Positions 50,526-59,590 of a DNA stretch of 64,000 nucleotides are shown one piece after another. Below the pieces are notes generated by a model. The model was not told the DNA's origin, searched no databases, and saw only the letters and a program-made list of their open reading frames with translations. This DNA is from Alcanivorax sp. (GTDB taxonomy: Bacteria; Pseudomonadota; Gammaproteobacteria; Pseudomonadales; Alcanivoracaceae): NCBI GenBank assembly GCA_017794945.1, contig CP051239.1, forward strand, positions 2,036,692 to 2,100,691, read 5' to 3'. Each line of letters starts with the position of its first letter. Within the stretch, counting starts at the first letter, position 1. Made by a program: the position numbers and the translations under genes.

Positions 50526-51512
50526 TCAATACTCGAGCAGGCGCTGCATGGTGGCCAGCTCCTGCTCGAGGTCATTGATGTGGTCCTGCCAGTAGCGCGG
50601 CGAGTCGAACCAGGGAAACGCCAGCGGGAATGCAGGATCGTCCCAACGCTGCGCCAGCCAGGCGCTGTGGCGCAGCATGCGCCGGGCGCGCAGCGGCTCG
50701 ATCAGCCGGCGCTGCGCCCAGGGAAAGGGCAGGAAGGTTTCGTAGCCCTCGGACAGGGTGCGCAGTTGCTGGCTGTTCTCTTCCGCGTCGCCGGAGAGCA
50801 GCATCCACAGATCCTGCATGGCGGGGCCGCGCACACTGTCGTCCAGGTCGACGAAGTGGGGCAGGTCGTCGCGCCACAGAATATTGCCGGTATGGCAATC
50901 GCCGTGCACGTTGATGGCCTGCCAGGTGACCCCGTCCAGCCGTTGCTCCATGGCCTCGATCAGCGCTCCGCCCAGATCCCGGTAGCGGCCCGAGAAGTTG
51001 GGGTCGACCACGCCCTGATTGACGTAGTCCACGGCGGCGCGGCAGTCGGCGATGATGTCGATGGCCGGGCGGGTCTGGAAGGGGCGGTCGTTGCCGGCCG
51101 CGTGCCAGCGGGCCAGGGTGCGGCCCAGCACCAGCAGGTGGTCGGCGTTGTCGAGTTCCGGGGCATGGCCGCCCTGGCGCGGGAACACGGTGAAACGAAA
51201 GCCGGCGTGGTAGAACAGGGTCTCGCCCCGGTCGTTGGCCAGCGGCGCCACCACCGGCAGTTCCTGCTCGCGCAGGAAGCGGCTGAAGGCGTGCTCCTCG
51301 AGAATCTGGGCGTCGCTCCAGCGCTGTGGCCGGTAGAACTTCACCACCACCGGCGTGGTGTCTTCCAGCCCCACCTGATAGACCCGGTTTTCGAAGCTGT
51401 TGAGCCCCATCAGACGGCCGTCGGTGACAAAGCCGGCGCTGTCCACGGCGTCAAGAATCACGTCCGGGGTGAGCGCATCGAACGGGTGGGTGGAGCCTTC
51501 CTGGTCGGTCAT
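50526..51512 (-). CDS. srkA: Stress response kinase SrkA (YihE-type)
   Basis: A 328-residue aminoglycoside phosphotransferase-fold Ser/Thr kinase. LNSFENRVYQVGLEDTTPVVVKFYRPQRWSDAQILEEHAF has the ATP-binding Lys and helix C. INVHGDCHTGNILWR is the catalytic loop and HFVDLDDSVRGPAMQDLWML the metal-binding DxD. In E. coli SrkA (formerly YihE/RdoA) counters envelope and oxidative stress death pathways. ATG 51512 matches homologues; the longer frame to 51611 overlaps the Rieske gene. Follows it by 14 bp. Confidence 0.94.
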   Translation of the reverse strand: MTDQEGSTHPFDALTPDVILDAVDSAGFVTDGRLMGLNSFENRVYQVGLEDTTPVVVKFYRPQRWSDAQILEEHAFSRFLREQELPVVAPLANDRGETLFYHAGFRFTVFPRQGGHAPELDNADHLLVLGRTLARWHAAGNDRPFQTRPAIDIIADCRAAVDYVNQGVVDPNFSGRYRDLGGALIEAMEQRLDGVTWQAINVHGDCHTGNILWRDDLPHFVDLDDSVRGPAMQDLWMLLSGDAEENSQQLRTLSEGYETFLPFPWAQRRLIEPLRARRMLRHSAWLAQRWDDPAFPLAFPWFDSPRYWQDHINDLEQELATMQRLLEY

Positions 51513-51526
51513 TACGGATGCTCGTT

Positions 51527-51859
51527 TTAAGCGGTGGCTTCGGCGTTGCCCACCCAGATCTCCCCATCGCGGACATCCAGCGGTACCGCGGTGAGGCTGT
51601 CGCCACTGCACGGACCGGACAGGCAGGCGCCGTTTTCCGGTTCAAACAGGGCGCCGTGGTTGGCGCACACCAGAAAGCGGCCGTCGTCGTCCATGAACTG
51701 GTCGGGCATGAAGTTCAGTTCAATACCCAGATGCGGGCACCAGTTCAGGTACGCATGGAACTGACCGTCGAATTTCACCACGATCACCGACTGCTCGCCG
51801 ACCATGAATTCCCGGGCGCTTTCCTCGCCGATGTCCTCGGTTTTGCAGACTGCTTGCAT
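51527..51859 (-). CDS. Rieske [2Fe-2S] domain protein
   Basis: A 110-residue single-domain Rieske ferredoxin-like protein. Both cluster motifs are intact: CPHLG (CxH) and CANHG (CxxH), about 17 residues apart, in LNWCPHLGIELNF and FLVCANHGALF. The C-terminal half has CSGDSLTAVPLDVRDGEIWV. It likely carries electrons for an unidentified oxygenase or acts as a redox sensor. Between the sugar-kinase and srkA genes on one strand (gaps of 9 and 14 bp), so probably one operon. Confidence 0.9.
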   Translation of the reverse strand: MQAVCKTEDIGEESAREFMVGEQSVIVVKFDGQFHAYLNWCPHLGIELNFMPDQFMDDDGRFLVCANHGALFEPENGACLSGPCSGDSLTAVPLDVRDGEIWVGNAEATA

Positions 51860-51868
51860 GGCTCCCCC

Positions 51869-52873
51869 TTATTCGCCCAGTACCTGCTTGCGCACTTCCA
51901 GATGCGCCTCGGCGGGGAGGCGCGGGCCGAATTCGGTGACCAGCCGCGAGCTGGCGGCGGCCGCCAGCCGGCCGGCGGTGGCGTGGTCATGGCCGTGGGT
52001 GAGGGCGTACAGGTAAGCCCCGGCGAACATGTCGCCGGCGCCGTTGGTGTCGATGGCTTTCACCGGCGGCGCGTCGATGTGATGGACCTGTTCGCCGTCC
52101 CAGATCAATGCGCCTTCCGCGCCGCGCGTCATTACCAGGGCGCGGCACAGCGGTTTCAGCGCTTCCAGGGCGGCCTGCGGGCTGTCGGTGTCGGTGTAGC
52201 CGAGGGCCTCCGCTTCATTGCAGAACAGCAGGTCGACGCCGTCGCCCAGCATTTCCGCCAGGCCGTCGCGGAAGAACTGCACCATGGCCGGATCGGAGAA
52301 CGTCAGCGAGGTGCGCACGCCGTGCTTTTCCGCCAGCTGGCGCAGGCGGATGGCGGCGGCGCGGGCGCTGTCGGAGCTCACCAGATAGCCCTCCAGATAG
52401 ACGAACTCGGAGGCAGCGATGGCGTCTTCATCCAGTTCCTGCTCGCCCACCGACTGGGAGATGCCCAGAAAGGTGTGCATGGTGCGTTCCGCATCCGGTG
52501 TGATCATTACCAGGCATTTGCCGGACACGCCGTGCTCCCGAGCGGCGCTCATATTGGTGTCGACACCGGCGGCCCGCAGGTCGCGCACGAAAAAGTCGCC
52601 GGTCTCGTCGTCGGCCACCTTGCAGGCGTAGTAGCCGTGGCCGCCGAAGTGGCGTGCCGCCACCACGGTGTTGCAGGCGGAGCCGCCGCAGGTGTGCTTG
52701 TGGGGTTCGGCTTCGCCGGCCAGCGCCGCCACCAGTTCCTGTTGGCGTGCTTCATCGACGAGCGTCATCAGGCCCTTGCTGAGATCCAGACGGTTCAGGA
52801 ACTCATCGGTTACTTCCACTTCGGTGTCCACCAAGGCGTTGCCGAGGGCGTAAACGTGGTATTTCTTTTCCAT
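51869..52873 (-). CDS. PfkB family carbohydrate/adenosine kinase
   Basis: A 334-residue ribokinase-fold kinase. It starts EKKYHVYALGNALVDTEVEV. TCGGSACNTVVAARHFGG is the substrate-binding GGxxxN block, and AIDTNGAGDMFAGAYLYAL is the catalytic DTxGAGD signature with anion hole. Closest pattern is adenosine/sugar kinase of gammaproteobacteria with the FGP-type C-terminal ending LVTEFGPRL. Substrate not proven. ATG 52873 is preferred; the frame continues open far upstream, but that part is antisense to mrcB. Confidence 0.92.
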   Translation of the reverse strand: MEKKYHVYALGNALVDTEVEVTDEFLNRLDLSKGLMTLVDEARQQELVAALAGEAEPHKHTCGGSACNTVVAARHFGGHGYYACKVADDETGDFFVRDLRAAGVDTNMSAAREHGVSGKCLVMITPDAERTMHTFLGISQSVGEQELDEDAIAASEFVYLEGYLVSSDSARAAAIRLRQLAEKHGVRTSLTFSDPAMVQFFRDGLAEMLGDGVDLLFCNEAEALGYTDTDSPQAALEALKPLCRALVMTRGAEGALIWDGEQVHHIDAPPVKAIDTNGAGDMFAGAYLYALTHGHDHATAGRLAAAASSRLVTEFGPRLPAEAHLEVRKQVLGE

Positions 52874-52998
52874 GCGGGCTCCGGGCCGGTTAACAAAAGA
52901 AGCCATTATGGTGGCGCCGCTGTCCCATGCCAAACCGGGTTCGCGGAACAAAGTGTAAAACCGGGTGTTCTTGCGTAGGCTCCCGGCCACCGTCTCAC

Positions 52999-53004
52999 TA
53001 TACT
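52999..53004 (+). promoter_or_regulatory. -10 element very close to the mrcB start
   Basis: TATACT ends only 7 bp before the mrcB ATG at 53012, and no Shine-Dalgarno sequence precedes the ATG. If used, the message would be leaderless or almost so. No good -35 at 16-18 bp was found. Confidence 0.35.
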
Positions 53005-53011
53005 CGCGACC

Positions 53012-55369
53012 ATGGCGAAGAATGCGAAAAAGCCGGCGTCCGCCCGTAAAGGGTCCGCGCGCCGCCCCGCTAAGTCGGGAAACAAACGAAACACCCGGTC
53101 CGCGGGGCGACGCTGGTTCAGCTGGCGGTTCATCGCCAAGGTATCGGTGGTGCTGCTGGTGCTGGCGGCCGCCGGGCTGGCCTACCTGGATGCCTATGTG
53201 CGTGACCGATTCGACAGCCACGTCTGGCAACTGCCGGCGCGGGTTTACGCGCGTCCGGTGGAGTTGTATCCCGGCCGGGTTCTGGCGCGCAACGACATGC
53301 TCAAGATGCTGGAGTTGATGCGCTACCGCCGCGCCGGTGGCGCGCCCACCCCGGGCAGCTACACCACTGACGGCAATACGCTGGTGATACATACCCGCGG
53401 ATTCCGCGACAGCGATGGCGGCGAACCGGCCCAGCGCATCCGCGTTACGCTCGGTGGCGGCCAGGTCCGTGCGCTGAGCAGCAACGACGGCGATTCGCTG
53501 GCGCGGCTGGAGCCGCTGCAGATCGGCAGCATCCATCCGGGCCACACCGAGGACCGTGTGTTCGTGCCGCTCGACCGGGTGCCGCCGCTGCTGGTGCAGA
53601 TGCTGCTGGCCACCGAGGACCGTGACTTCTATGACCACCACGGGGTCTCGCCACGGGGGCTGGCCCGCGCCATGGTGGCCAATGTGAAAGCCGGCGGCCT
53701 GGTGCAGGGCGGCAGCACCCTGACCCAGCAGTTGGTGAAAAATTTCTGGCTCACGCAGGACCGCACTCTGGCCCGCAAGCTGGTGGAAATGCCGATGGCG
53801 GTGTTGCTGGAGCTGCATTACAGCAAAGAGCGGATTCTCGAGGCCTACCTTAACGAGGTCTATCTAGGCCAGGACGGCAAGCGCGCCATCCACGGCATGG
53901 GGCTCGGCGCTCAGTTTTATTTCGGGCGGCCCCTGGAAGAACTGGAACCCCATCAGCTTGCCACCTTGGTGGCCCTGTTGAAGGGACCCAGCTACTACGA
54001 CCCTCGCCGTAATCCGGAGCGCGCCCTGGCGCGGCGTAATACGGTGCTTAAAGTGGCCCTGGAAGAGGGCGCGTTGAGCGATCAGGCATACCGGCGTTTC
54101 CGCGAACGGGATTTGGAAGTGGTGCCGCGCGGCGCGTCGCCGTTGTACGCGTTTCCCGCGTTCATTGATCTGGTGCGCCGTCAGCTGGCCCGGGACTACC
54201 CGGCCGACGTGCTGGGCGAGGAGGGCCTGCGGATCCATTCTACCCTGGACGTGCTGGCGCAGCTGGCGTCCGAGAAGGCGCTCAGTGAGCATCTCAACAG
54301 CCTGGACGCCTCCGGCGACGCGCTCAACGGCGCGGTGGTGGTGGTGGCGCCGGCCCAGGGTGACGTGTTGGCGCTGGTGGGCAGCCGCGAGTCCCGTGCC
54401 CAGGGCTTCAACCGTGCCCTGGACGCCACCCGGCCGATGGGCTCGCTGGTCAAGCCGGTGGTGATGCTCACCGCGTTGCAGCAGCCCAAGCGCTACAGTC
54501 TGGCCACCCCGGTGGCCGACGAGCCGATCACCGTGCCGCTGACCACGGGCAAGAAGTGGACGCCGCAGAACTTCGACGGCGAATCCAAGGGCCCGATTCC
54601 CCTGGTCGACGCGCTGGCCTACTCACGCAACCAGGCCACGGTACGTCTGGGCATGGATGTGGGCCCGGACGCCGTGGTTCGGACCTTGTCCCAGCTGGGC
54701 GTGAAAAAGACCATACCGGCCTACCCCAGTATTCTGCTCGGCAGCATCGGCATGACCCCCTTCGAGGTGGCGATGCTGTACCAGCCGCTCGCCACCGGCG
54801 GCTTCGCCACGCCGTTGCGTTCGATCACCGATGTGCTGGATAAGGAAGGCGAGCCCCTGGCACGCTATCCGGTGGACACCGAAGAGGTGATCGATTCAGG
54901 CCCGGCCTACCTGATTCAGTGGGGTATGCAGCAGGTCGTTGAGAAGGGCACCGCCCGTTCCGCCCGTTCGGTGCTGCCCCCTGACCTGAAAGTGGCCGGC
55001 AAAACCGGCACCAGCGATGAATACCGCGACGCCTGGTTCGCCGGCTTCTCCGGTAACCATCTGTCGGTGGTCTGGGTGGGCCGTGACAATAACGAAAACG
55101 CCCGCGTGACCGGCTCGTCCGGCGCGCTCCCGGTGTGGAGCCGCCTGATGGCCAGCCTGCCGCAGACCAGCCTGTCCCAGGTGCCCCCGCCGGGCGTGGA
55201 AGAGGTGTGGATGGACCCGTCCGGTGAGAAAACCAGTGGCAAAGGCTGTTCCGGCGCCCGGGAATACCCGATGCTGGAGGCCTCCATCCCGGAGCAAAGC
55301 GACGGTTGCGGCAGCGCGACCCAGGTTAAGGAAGGAGTGGTGGAATGGTTCAAAGGCTGGTTCGACTAA
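53012..55369 (+). CDS. mrcB: Penicillin-binding protein 1B (MrcB)
   Basis: A 785-residue bifunctional peptidoglycan synthase. A basic cytoplasmic N terminus (about 1-36) and a single membrane helix (RFIAKVSVVLLVLAAAGLAYL) precede a UB2H-like domain (about 80-160). Glycosyltransferase GT51 has catalytic Glu in LLATEDRDFYDHHGVSPRGLARA and QGGSTLTQQLVKN. The transpeptidase has SLVK (RPMGSLVKP, active Ser), SRN and KTGTS. The UB2H domain suggests activation by an LpoB- or LpoP-like lipoprotein; the TPR lipoprotein encoded next is a candidate partner. Confidence 0.97.
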   Translation: MAKNAKKPASARKGSARRPAKSGNKRNTRSAGRRWFSWRFIAKVSVVLLVLAAAGLAYLDAYVRDRFDSHVWQLPARVYARPVELYPGRVLARNDMLKMLELMRYRRAGGAPTPGSYTTDGNTLVIHTRGFRDSDGGEPAQRIRVTLGGGQVRALSSNDGDSLARLEPLQIGSIHPGHTEDRVFVPLDRVPPLLVQMLLATEDRDFYDHHGVSPRGLARAMVANVKAGGLVQGGSTLTQQLVKNFWLTQDRTLARKLVEMPMAVLLELHYSKERILEAYLNEVYLGQDGKRAIHGMGLGAQFYFGRPLEELEPHQLATLVALLKGPSYYDPRRNPERALARRNTVLKVALEEGALSDQAYRRFRERDLEVVPRGASPLYAFPAFIDLVRRQLARDYPADVLGEEGLRIHSTLDVLAQLASEKALSEHLNSLDASGDALNGAVVVVAPAQGDVLALVGSRESRAQGFNRALDATRPMGSLVKPVVMLTALQQPKRYSLATPVADEPITVPLTTGKKWTPQNFDGESKGPIPLVDALAYSRNQATVRLGMDVGPDAVVRTLSQLGVKKTIPAYPSILLGSIGMTPFEVAMLYQPLATGGFATPLRSITDVLDKEGEPLARYPVDTEEVIDSGPAYLIQWGMQQVVEKGTARSARSVLPPDLKVAGKTGTSDEYRDAWFAGFSGNHLSVVWVGRDNNENARVTGSSGALPVWSRLMASLPQTSLSQVPPPGVEEVWMDPSGEKTSGKGCSGAREYPMLEASIPEQSDGCGSATQVKEGVVEWFKGWFD

Positions 55370-55794
55370 CGCTGCTGGCGGTGCTGTTGCTGTCCGGCTG
55401 CGCGGTGACACCGCCAGCGGAGAACGCGGAGCCGGTCACCGCGGACACCGAGTTGCAAGGCTCGCCGGCGATGGCCCTGCTGAGCCGTGCCGAGCAGGCC
55501 CGTGCCCAGGGGCAGACCGGCGCGGCCAGCCGCTACCTGGAACGGGCCCTGACCATGGCGCCCAATTCGTCATGGTTGTACCGCGAGCTGGCGCTGTTGC
55601 GGCTGGAAGAGGGCGACGGCCACGCCGCCGAAGGCTTCGCCCAGCGCGCCTTGCGCCTGGCGCCGGACAACGACGACTACCGCGCCGAGCTGTGGGAGCT
55701 GGTGGCCGCCGCCCGGGCAGAGCAGGGCGATCGCAGCGGCGCCGACCAGGCGCGCTCGCGGGCCCAGGCGCTGCGGAAACCGGATCGCGCATGA
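55345..55794 (+). CDS. TPR lipoprotein, LpoP-like PBP1b partner candidate
   Basis: A 149-residue lipoprotein. Signal peptide MVQRLVRLTLLAVLLLSGC has lipobox LSGC. A Glu/Pro/Thr-rich linker follows, then about two tetratricopeptide repeats (ALLSRAEQARAQGQTGAASRYLERALTMAP and SWLYRELALLRLEEGDGHAAEGFAQRALRLAP). The gene overlaps the mrcB end by 25 bp and is therefore coupled to it. In Pseudomonas a TPR lipoprotein beside mrcB (LpoP) activates PBP1b; length, domain and position fit that, but the activity here is inferred. Confidence 0.88.
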   Translation: MVQRLVRLTLLAVLLLSGCAVTPPAENAEPVTADTELQGSPAMALLSRAEQARAQGQTGAASRYLERALTMAPNSSWLYRELALLRLEEGDGHAAEGFAQRALRLAPDNDDYRAELWELVAAARAEQGDRSGADQARSRAQALRKPDRA

Positions 55795-56255
55795 CCCCGG
55801 CGGTAAAAATGGCGGAGGAGGCCGGCGTCGATTTCCGGCTGCACCGCTACCAGCACGACCCCGGCGCCGAAAGCTACGGCCTGGAGGCCGCCCAGCTACT
55901 CGATCTGGACCCGCGCCGGGTGTTTAAAACGCTGCTGGCGGTGGTCGACGATCAGCCCCAGGTGGCGATGGTGCCGGTGCACCTGAGTCTCGACCTTAAG
56001 GCGCTGGCCAAGGCGGCCGGCGGCAAGAAAGCGCGGATGGCCGACGCCGATCTGGCGCAACGGGTCACCGGCTATGTGCTGGGCGGCATCAGTCCGCTGG
56101 GTCAGAAACGCCGGTCGCCGTTGTGGCTGGATGAGAGTGCCTTGAGCTTCGATGCTCTTTACATGAGCGCCGGGCGGCGGGGGTTGGAAATCGAGATGGC
56201 GGCGGTGGATCTGTTGGCGCTGACCGCGGGCCAGTGTGCTGTTCTGGCCCGCTAG
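55791..56255 (+). CDS. ybaK: YbaK/EbsC family aminoacyl-tRNA deacylase
   Basis: A 154-residue trans-editing enzyme that hydrolyses mischarged Cys-tRNA(Pro) in E. coli. It starts TPAVKMAEEAGVDFRLHRYQHDP. Key features: YGLEAAQLLDLDPRRVFKTLLA with the catalytic Lys, the YVLGGISPLGQKRRSPLWLDESAL block that distinguishes YbaK, and MSAGRRGLEIEM near the end. ATG overlaps the TPR stop (ATGA). It converges on hemL. Confidence 0.95.
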   Translation: MTPAVKMAEEAGVDFRLHRYQHDPGAESYGLEAAQLLDLDPRRVFKTLLAVVDDQPQVAMVPVHLSLDLKALAKAAGGKKARMADADLAQRVTGYVLGGISPLGQKRRSPLWLDESALSFDALYMSAGRRGLEIEMAAVDLLALTAGQCAVLAR

Positions 56256-56267
56256 CCCCTGTCCGCT

Positions 56268-57554
56268 TCAAAGAACGCTGAACGCGTCGCGGGCGGCCTG
56301 GATGGTGGTGTCGATGTCGTCGTCGCTGTGGGTGATCGACACGAAGCCCGCCTCGAAGGCGCTCGGCGCCAGATAGACACCCCGGTCCAGCATGGCGTGG
56401 AAGAAGCTGTTGAAGCGGGGCTGGTCGCAGGCCATCACCTCGTCGAAGCGGCTGATGCGGGTCTGGTCGGTGAAGAACAGGCCGAACATGCCGCCCGCTT
56501 GCGTGGTGTGGAAACCGACCCCGGCGCCCCGGGCGGCTTCGGCCAGCCCTTCGGTGAGCCGTTCGGTTTTCGCTTCCAGTTCCTCGTAGAAGCCGTCGCG
56601 GCGCAGCTGTTTCAGCGTCGCCAGGCCGGCCGCCATGGCCACCGGGTTACCGGACAGGGTGCCGGCCTGATAGACCGGGCCCAGTGGCGACAGCTTCTCC
56701 ATGATTTCCCGTTTGCCGCCCAGCGCGCCCACCGGCATGCCGCCGCCGATGATCTTGCCCAGGGTGGTGAGGTCCGGGGTCACGCCGTAGCGCGCCTGGG
56801 CGCCGCCCCGGGCGACCCGGAAGCCGGTCATCACTTCGTCGAAGATCAGCACCGCGCCGTGCTGGTCGCACTGCTCGCGCAGGGCTTCCAGAAAGCCCTG
56901 GGTGGGCGGTACGCAGTTCATGTTGCCGGCCACCGGTTCGACGATCACGGCGGCGATCTGGTCGCCCTGGGCCTTGAAGACTTCGGTCAGGCCGCCGGCG
57001 TCGTTGAAGTTGAGGGTCAGGGTGTCGTCGGTGACCGCTTTGGGCACGCCCGGTGAGCTGGGAGTGCCCAAGGTCAGCGCGCCGGAGCCGGCTTTCACCA
57101 GCAGGCTGTCCACGTGGCCGTGGTAGCAGCCCTCGAATTTGATCACCTTGTCGCGGCCGGTGTGGCCGCGCGCCAGGCGCAGCGCGCTCATCACCGCTTC
57201 GGTGCCGGAGTTGACCATGCGCACCATGTCCATGGACGGCACCATCTCGCAGACCAGGTCGGCCATGTCCACCTCGGCGGCGGTGGGGGCGCCGAAGCTG
57301 AGGCCGTCGGCCACCGCCTTGAGCACTGCTTCGCGCACTTCCTGGTTGTTGTGGCCGAGGATCATCGGCCCCCAGGAGCCGACGTAATCCACGTAGCGGT
57401 TGTCGTCCTCGTCGAACAGGTAGGGGCCTTCCGCGTGGCGGAAGAACACCGGTGTGCCGCCCACGCCCTTAAAGGCGCGGACCGGAGAATTGACGCCGCC
57501 GGGGATGTGTTTCTGGGCGCGGCGGAACAGTTGTTCGGAATGCTTGCGACTCAT
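56268..57554 (-). CDS. hemL: Glutamate-1-semialdehyde 2,1-aminomutase HemL
   Basis: Makes 5-aminolevulinate for haem, 428 residues. Signature parts: [76 protein letters not shown], and the PLP Lys in [25 protein letters not shown]. Length and ends agree with E. coli (426). The start overlaps the thiE stop on the minus strand, so thiD-thiE-hemL form one unit, the same order as in Pseudomonas. Confidence 0.98.
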   Translation of the reverse strand: MSRKHSEQLFRRAQKHIPGGVNSPVRAFKGVGGTPVFFRHAEGPYLFDEDDNRYVDYVGSWGPMILGHNNQEVREAVLKAVADGLSFGAPTAAEVDMADLVCEMVPSMDMVRMVNSGTEAVMSALRLARGHTGRDKVIKFEGCYHGHVDSLLVKAGSGALTLGTPSSPGVPKAVTDDTLTLNFNDAGGLTEVFKAQGDQIAAVIVEPVAGNMNCVPPTQGFLEALREQCDQHGAVLIFDEVMTGFRVARGGAQARYGVTPDLTTLGKIIGGGMPVGALGGKREIMEKLSPLGPVYQAGTLSGNPVAMAAGLATLKQLRRDGFYEELEAKTERLTEGLAEAARGAGVGFHTTQAGGMFGLFFTDQTRISRFDEVMACDQPRFNSFFHAMLDRGVYLAPSAFEAGFVSITHSDDDIDTTIQAARDAFSVL

Positions 57555-58207
57555 TGGGACTCCTTGAAGGGGGGCGCCGGAAAGGCGGCGTGCAGCCGCC
57601 GGGCGGCGGCTTCCACGTCGGCGTCGTCGGCGTGGCCGAACAGGGCGTGGATAACGGCCACCAGGTCGGCTCCGGCCTCGATCAGTTGCCGGGCATTATG
57701 CGGATTCACTCCGCCGATCGCCACCAGCGGCAGGGAGAAGCGGCGGCGTGCTTCGCGCAGGGTGTCCAGCGACGCGGGCGGCGCGCCCGGCTTGGTGCGT
57801 GATTCGAAAAAGCGCCCCAGGGCGAGATAGTCGGCGCCCTCGTCGGCGGCTTTTTGCGCCAGATCAAGACGACCATGGCAGGACACGCCGATCAGTTTGT
57901 CGTCGCCGAGCAGCATGCGCGCCCGGCTGACCGCGCCGTCGCTCTGGCCCAGGTGCACGCCGTCGGCTTCCACTTCCGCCGCCAGGGCGGCGTCGTCGTT
58001 GACGATAAAGCGCGCGCCGTAGTCCTTGCACAGCAGCGCCAGCCGCGCGGCCCGGTGGCGGCGGGTGTCCGCGTCGGCGGGTTTGTCGCGGTACTGCAGC
58101 ATCGTGGCGCCGCCGCGCAGGGCCGCTTCGGCGGCGCTGAGCACGCGGTCGCCGGGCGCCAGCTCCGGATCCGTGATGGCGTAGAGTCCCTTCAGTGGCT
58201 GGCTCAT
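57551..58207 (-). CDS. thiE: Thiamine-phosphate synthase ThiE
   Basis: Couples HMP-PP and thiazole-P to thiamine-P, 218 residues. It begins [26 protein letters not shown] is the pyrophosphate-binding segment; [24 protein letters not shown] holds metal-binding Asp residues. [24 protein letters not shown] and [21 protein letters not shown] complete the barrel. ATG 58207 overlaps the thiD stop; a longer frame upstream to 58402 lies inside thiD and is not used. Confidence 0.97.
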   Translation of the reverse strand: MSQPLKGLYAITDPELAPGDRVLSAAEAALRGGATMLQYRDKPADADTRRHRAARLALLCKDYGARFIVNDDAALAAEVEADGVHLGQSDGAVSRARMLLGDDKLIGVSCHGRLDLAQKAADEGADYLALGRFFESRTKPGAPPASLDTLREARRRFSLPLVAIGGVNPHNARQLIEAGADLVAVIHALFGHADDADVEAAARRLHAAFPAPPFKESQ

Positions 58208-58971
58208 GGGGTCAGGCTCCGGTCCGGTACAAACTGGCCTCCGCCGGGCCGCCAGGCGTGTTGAAGCGCGCGATGCAGCCACGCCTGGGCGTCGCCGATG
58301 GCGTCGTCCAGTGAGCGGCCCTGGGCCAGCAGGCTGGCGATCGCCGAAGCCAGTGAGCAGCCGGAGCCGTGATAGACCTCGGGCAGGCGCGGCCATTCCC
58401 ACTGGCGATGGTGCTCGCCCTGGAACAGGTGGTTGGTGACCTGGTCGGTGTCGTCGTGGGTGCCGGTCACCAGCACCGCGCGGCCGCAGCGCCGGGTGAG
58501 CGCGGCGCCCGCCTCGGCCACCCCTGTTTCACCGCTCAGCGTGCTGGCCTCGGGCAGGTTCGGCGTGAGCACCGTGGCCTGGGGGGCGATCCGGTCCATC
58601 AGGGCCTCGTTGAGGTCGCCCTGGGCGAGGCTGCCGCCGGATTCGGCGGCGAGCACCGGGTCCAGGACCACGGGCACGCCGGGAAGGCGGGCGAGCAGAC
58701 GGGCAATCCATTCCACCGTGGCCACCGAGCCGGTCATGCCGATCTTCACCGCCTGGAACTCGTAATCGGCGAGCAGGGCGTCCGCCTGCTGTTCGAGAAG
58801 CTCCAGCGGGGTCAATTGAAAGCTGCTGACCTTGCGGCTGTTCTGTACCGTCAGCGCGGTGATCAGCGTGCTGGCGAAGCCGCCGGTGCTCTGGATCGCC
58901 TCGATGTCGGCGTGGATGCCGGCGCCACCGGACGGATCGTGGCCGGCGATGACAAGAATATTAGGTCTCAT
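58204..58971 (-). CDS. thiD: Hydroxymethylpyrimidine (phosphate) kinase ThiD
   Basis: Ribokinase-fold kinase supplying HMP-PP to ThiE, 255 residues. VIAGHDPSGGAGIHADIEAIQSTGGF is the family start, IGMTGSVATVEWIARLL and PVVLDPVLAAESGGSL follow, and VLVTGTHDDTDQVTNHLF and HGSGCSLASAIASLLAQG form the ATP/anion-hole end. The anion-hole sequence has Ser where GTGC is common. Coupled to thiE by a 4-bp overlap. Confidence 0.96.
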   Translation of the reverse strand: MRPNILVIAGHDPSGGAGIHADIEAIQSTGGFASTLITALTVQNSRKVSSFQLTPLELLEQQADALLADYEFQAVKIGMTGSVATVEWIARLLARLPGVPVVLDPVLAAESGGSLAQGDLNEALMDRIAPQATVLTPNLPEASTLSGETGVAEAGAALTRRCGRAVLVTGTHDDTDQVTNHLFQGEHHRQWEWPRLPEVYHGSGCSLASAIASLLAQGRSLDDAIGDAQAWLHRALQHAWRPGGGQFVPDRSLTP

Positions 58972-58980
58972 TGAATACGC

Positions 58981-59403
58981 TCAAAACGGTTTTACCACCG
59001 CCAGGATAACAATCGCCACCAGCAGTAACACCGGCACTTCGTTAAAGATCCGGTAGAACTTGTGGCTCTTGGTGTTGGCGTCGGCGGCGAATTGCTTCAG
59101 GTAGGCCAGACAGACATGGTGGTAGCCGATCAACAGCACCACCAGGGTGATCTTGGCGTGCAGCCAGCCCTGGGTTTTGTAGTAGTCCCAGTTCAGCGCC
59201 AGCATCCAGATGCCCAGCACCAGGGTGGCGATCATGGACGGGTTCATGATGCCCCGGTAGAGCTTACGCTCCATGATCTTGAAGCGGTCGCGGCTGGTCT
59301 GGTCCTCGGCCATGGCGTGGTAGACGAACAGGCGGGGCAGATAAAAGATCGCCGCGAACCAGCAAATCACGGCAATAAGGTGGAACGCTTTCAGCCATAG
59401 CAT
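58981..59403 (-). CDS. hemJ: Protoporphyrinogen IX oxidase HemJ-like membrane protein
   Basis: A 140-residue UPF0093/HemJ protein with four membrane helices. WLKAFHLIAVICWFAAIFYLPRLFVYHAMAED contains the conserved His and the RLFVYH motif. KLYRGIMNPSMIATLVLGIWML, the Lys in WLHAKITLVVLLIGYHH and the FRIFNEVP-like segment YRIFNEVPVLLLVAIVILAV are present. It oxidises protoporphyrinogen IX in haem synthesis where HemG/HemY are absent. ATG 59403 has GGAGA upstream. Haem gene hemL is on the same strand 1.4 kb downstream. Confidence 0.9.
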   Translation of the reverse strand: MLWLKAFHLIAVICWFAAIFYLPRLFVYHAMAEDQTSRDRFKIMERKLYRGIMNPSMIATLVLGIWMLALNWDYYKTQGWLHAKITLVVLLIGYHHVCLAYLKQFAADANTKSHKFYRIFNEVPVLLLVAIVILAVVKPF

Positions 59404-59465
59404 TGGAATGTCTCCGGGTACAGAGGGTGGTCGGGGCGCACCGCGTTGGAGTGTCACCCGCTAGC

Positions 59466-59482
59466 CGCTGTATACTACAGCG
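59466..59482. promoter_or_regulatory. Perfect palindrome between hemJ and clcA
   Basis: CGCTGTA-TAC-TACAGCG (7-3-7) lies in the middle of the divergent spacer and includes TATACT, a possible -10. A regulator site is plausible. The CTGT...ACAG halves are only 5 bp apart, so it is not a LexA box (8 bp). Confidence 0.4.
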
Positions 59483-59590
59483 CCTTGCTTGTATCGTCCC
59501 GCGCCAACGAGGCCGCGGGCCATTTCCGGACCTTGTTCCGCCATGCCCGGTGCCAGCCGCTGACGCCGATCTGAAAGAAAAGAGGATGCC

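Noticed and set aside
59466..59482. LexA box between hemJ and clcA
   Set aside because: The CTGT and ACAG halves are separated by 5 bp, not 8.
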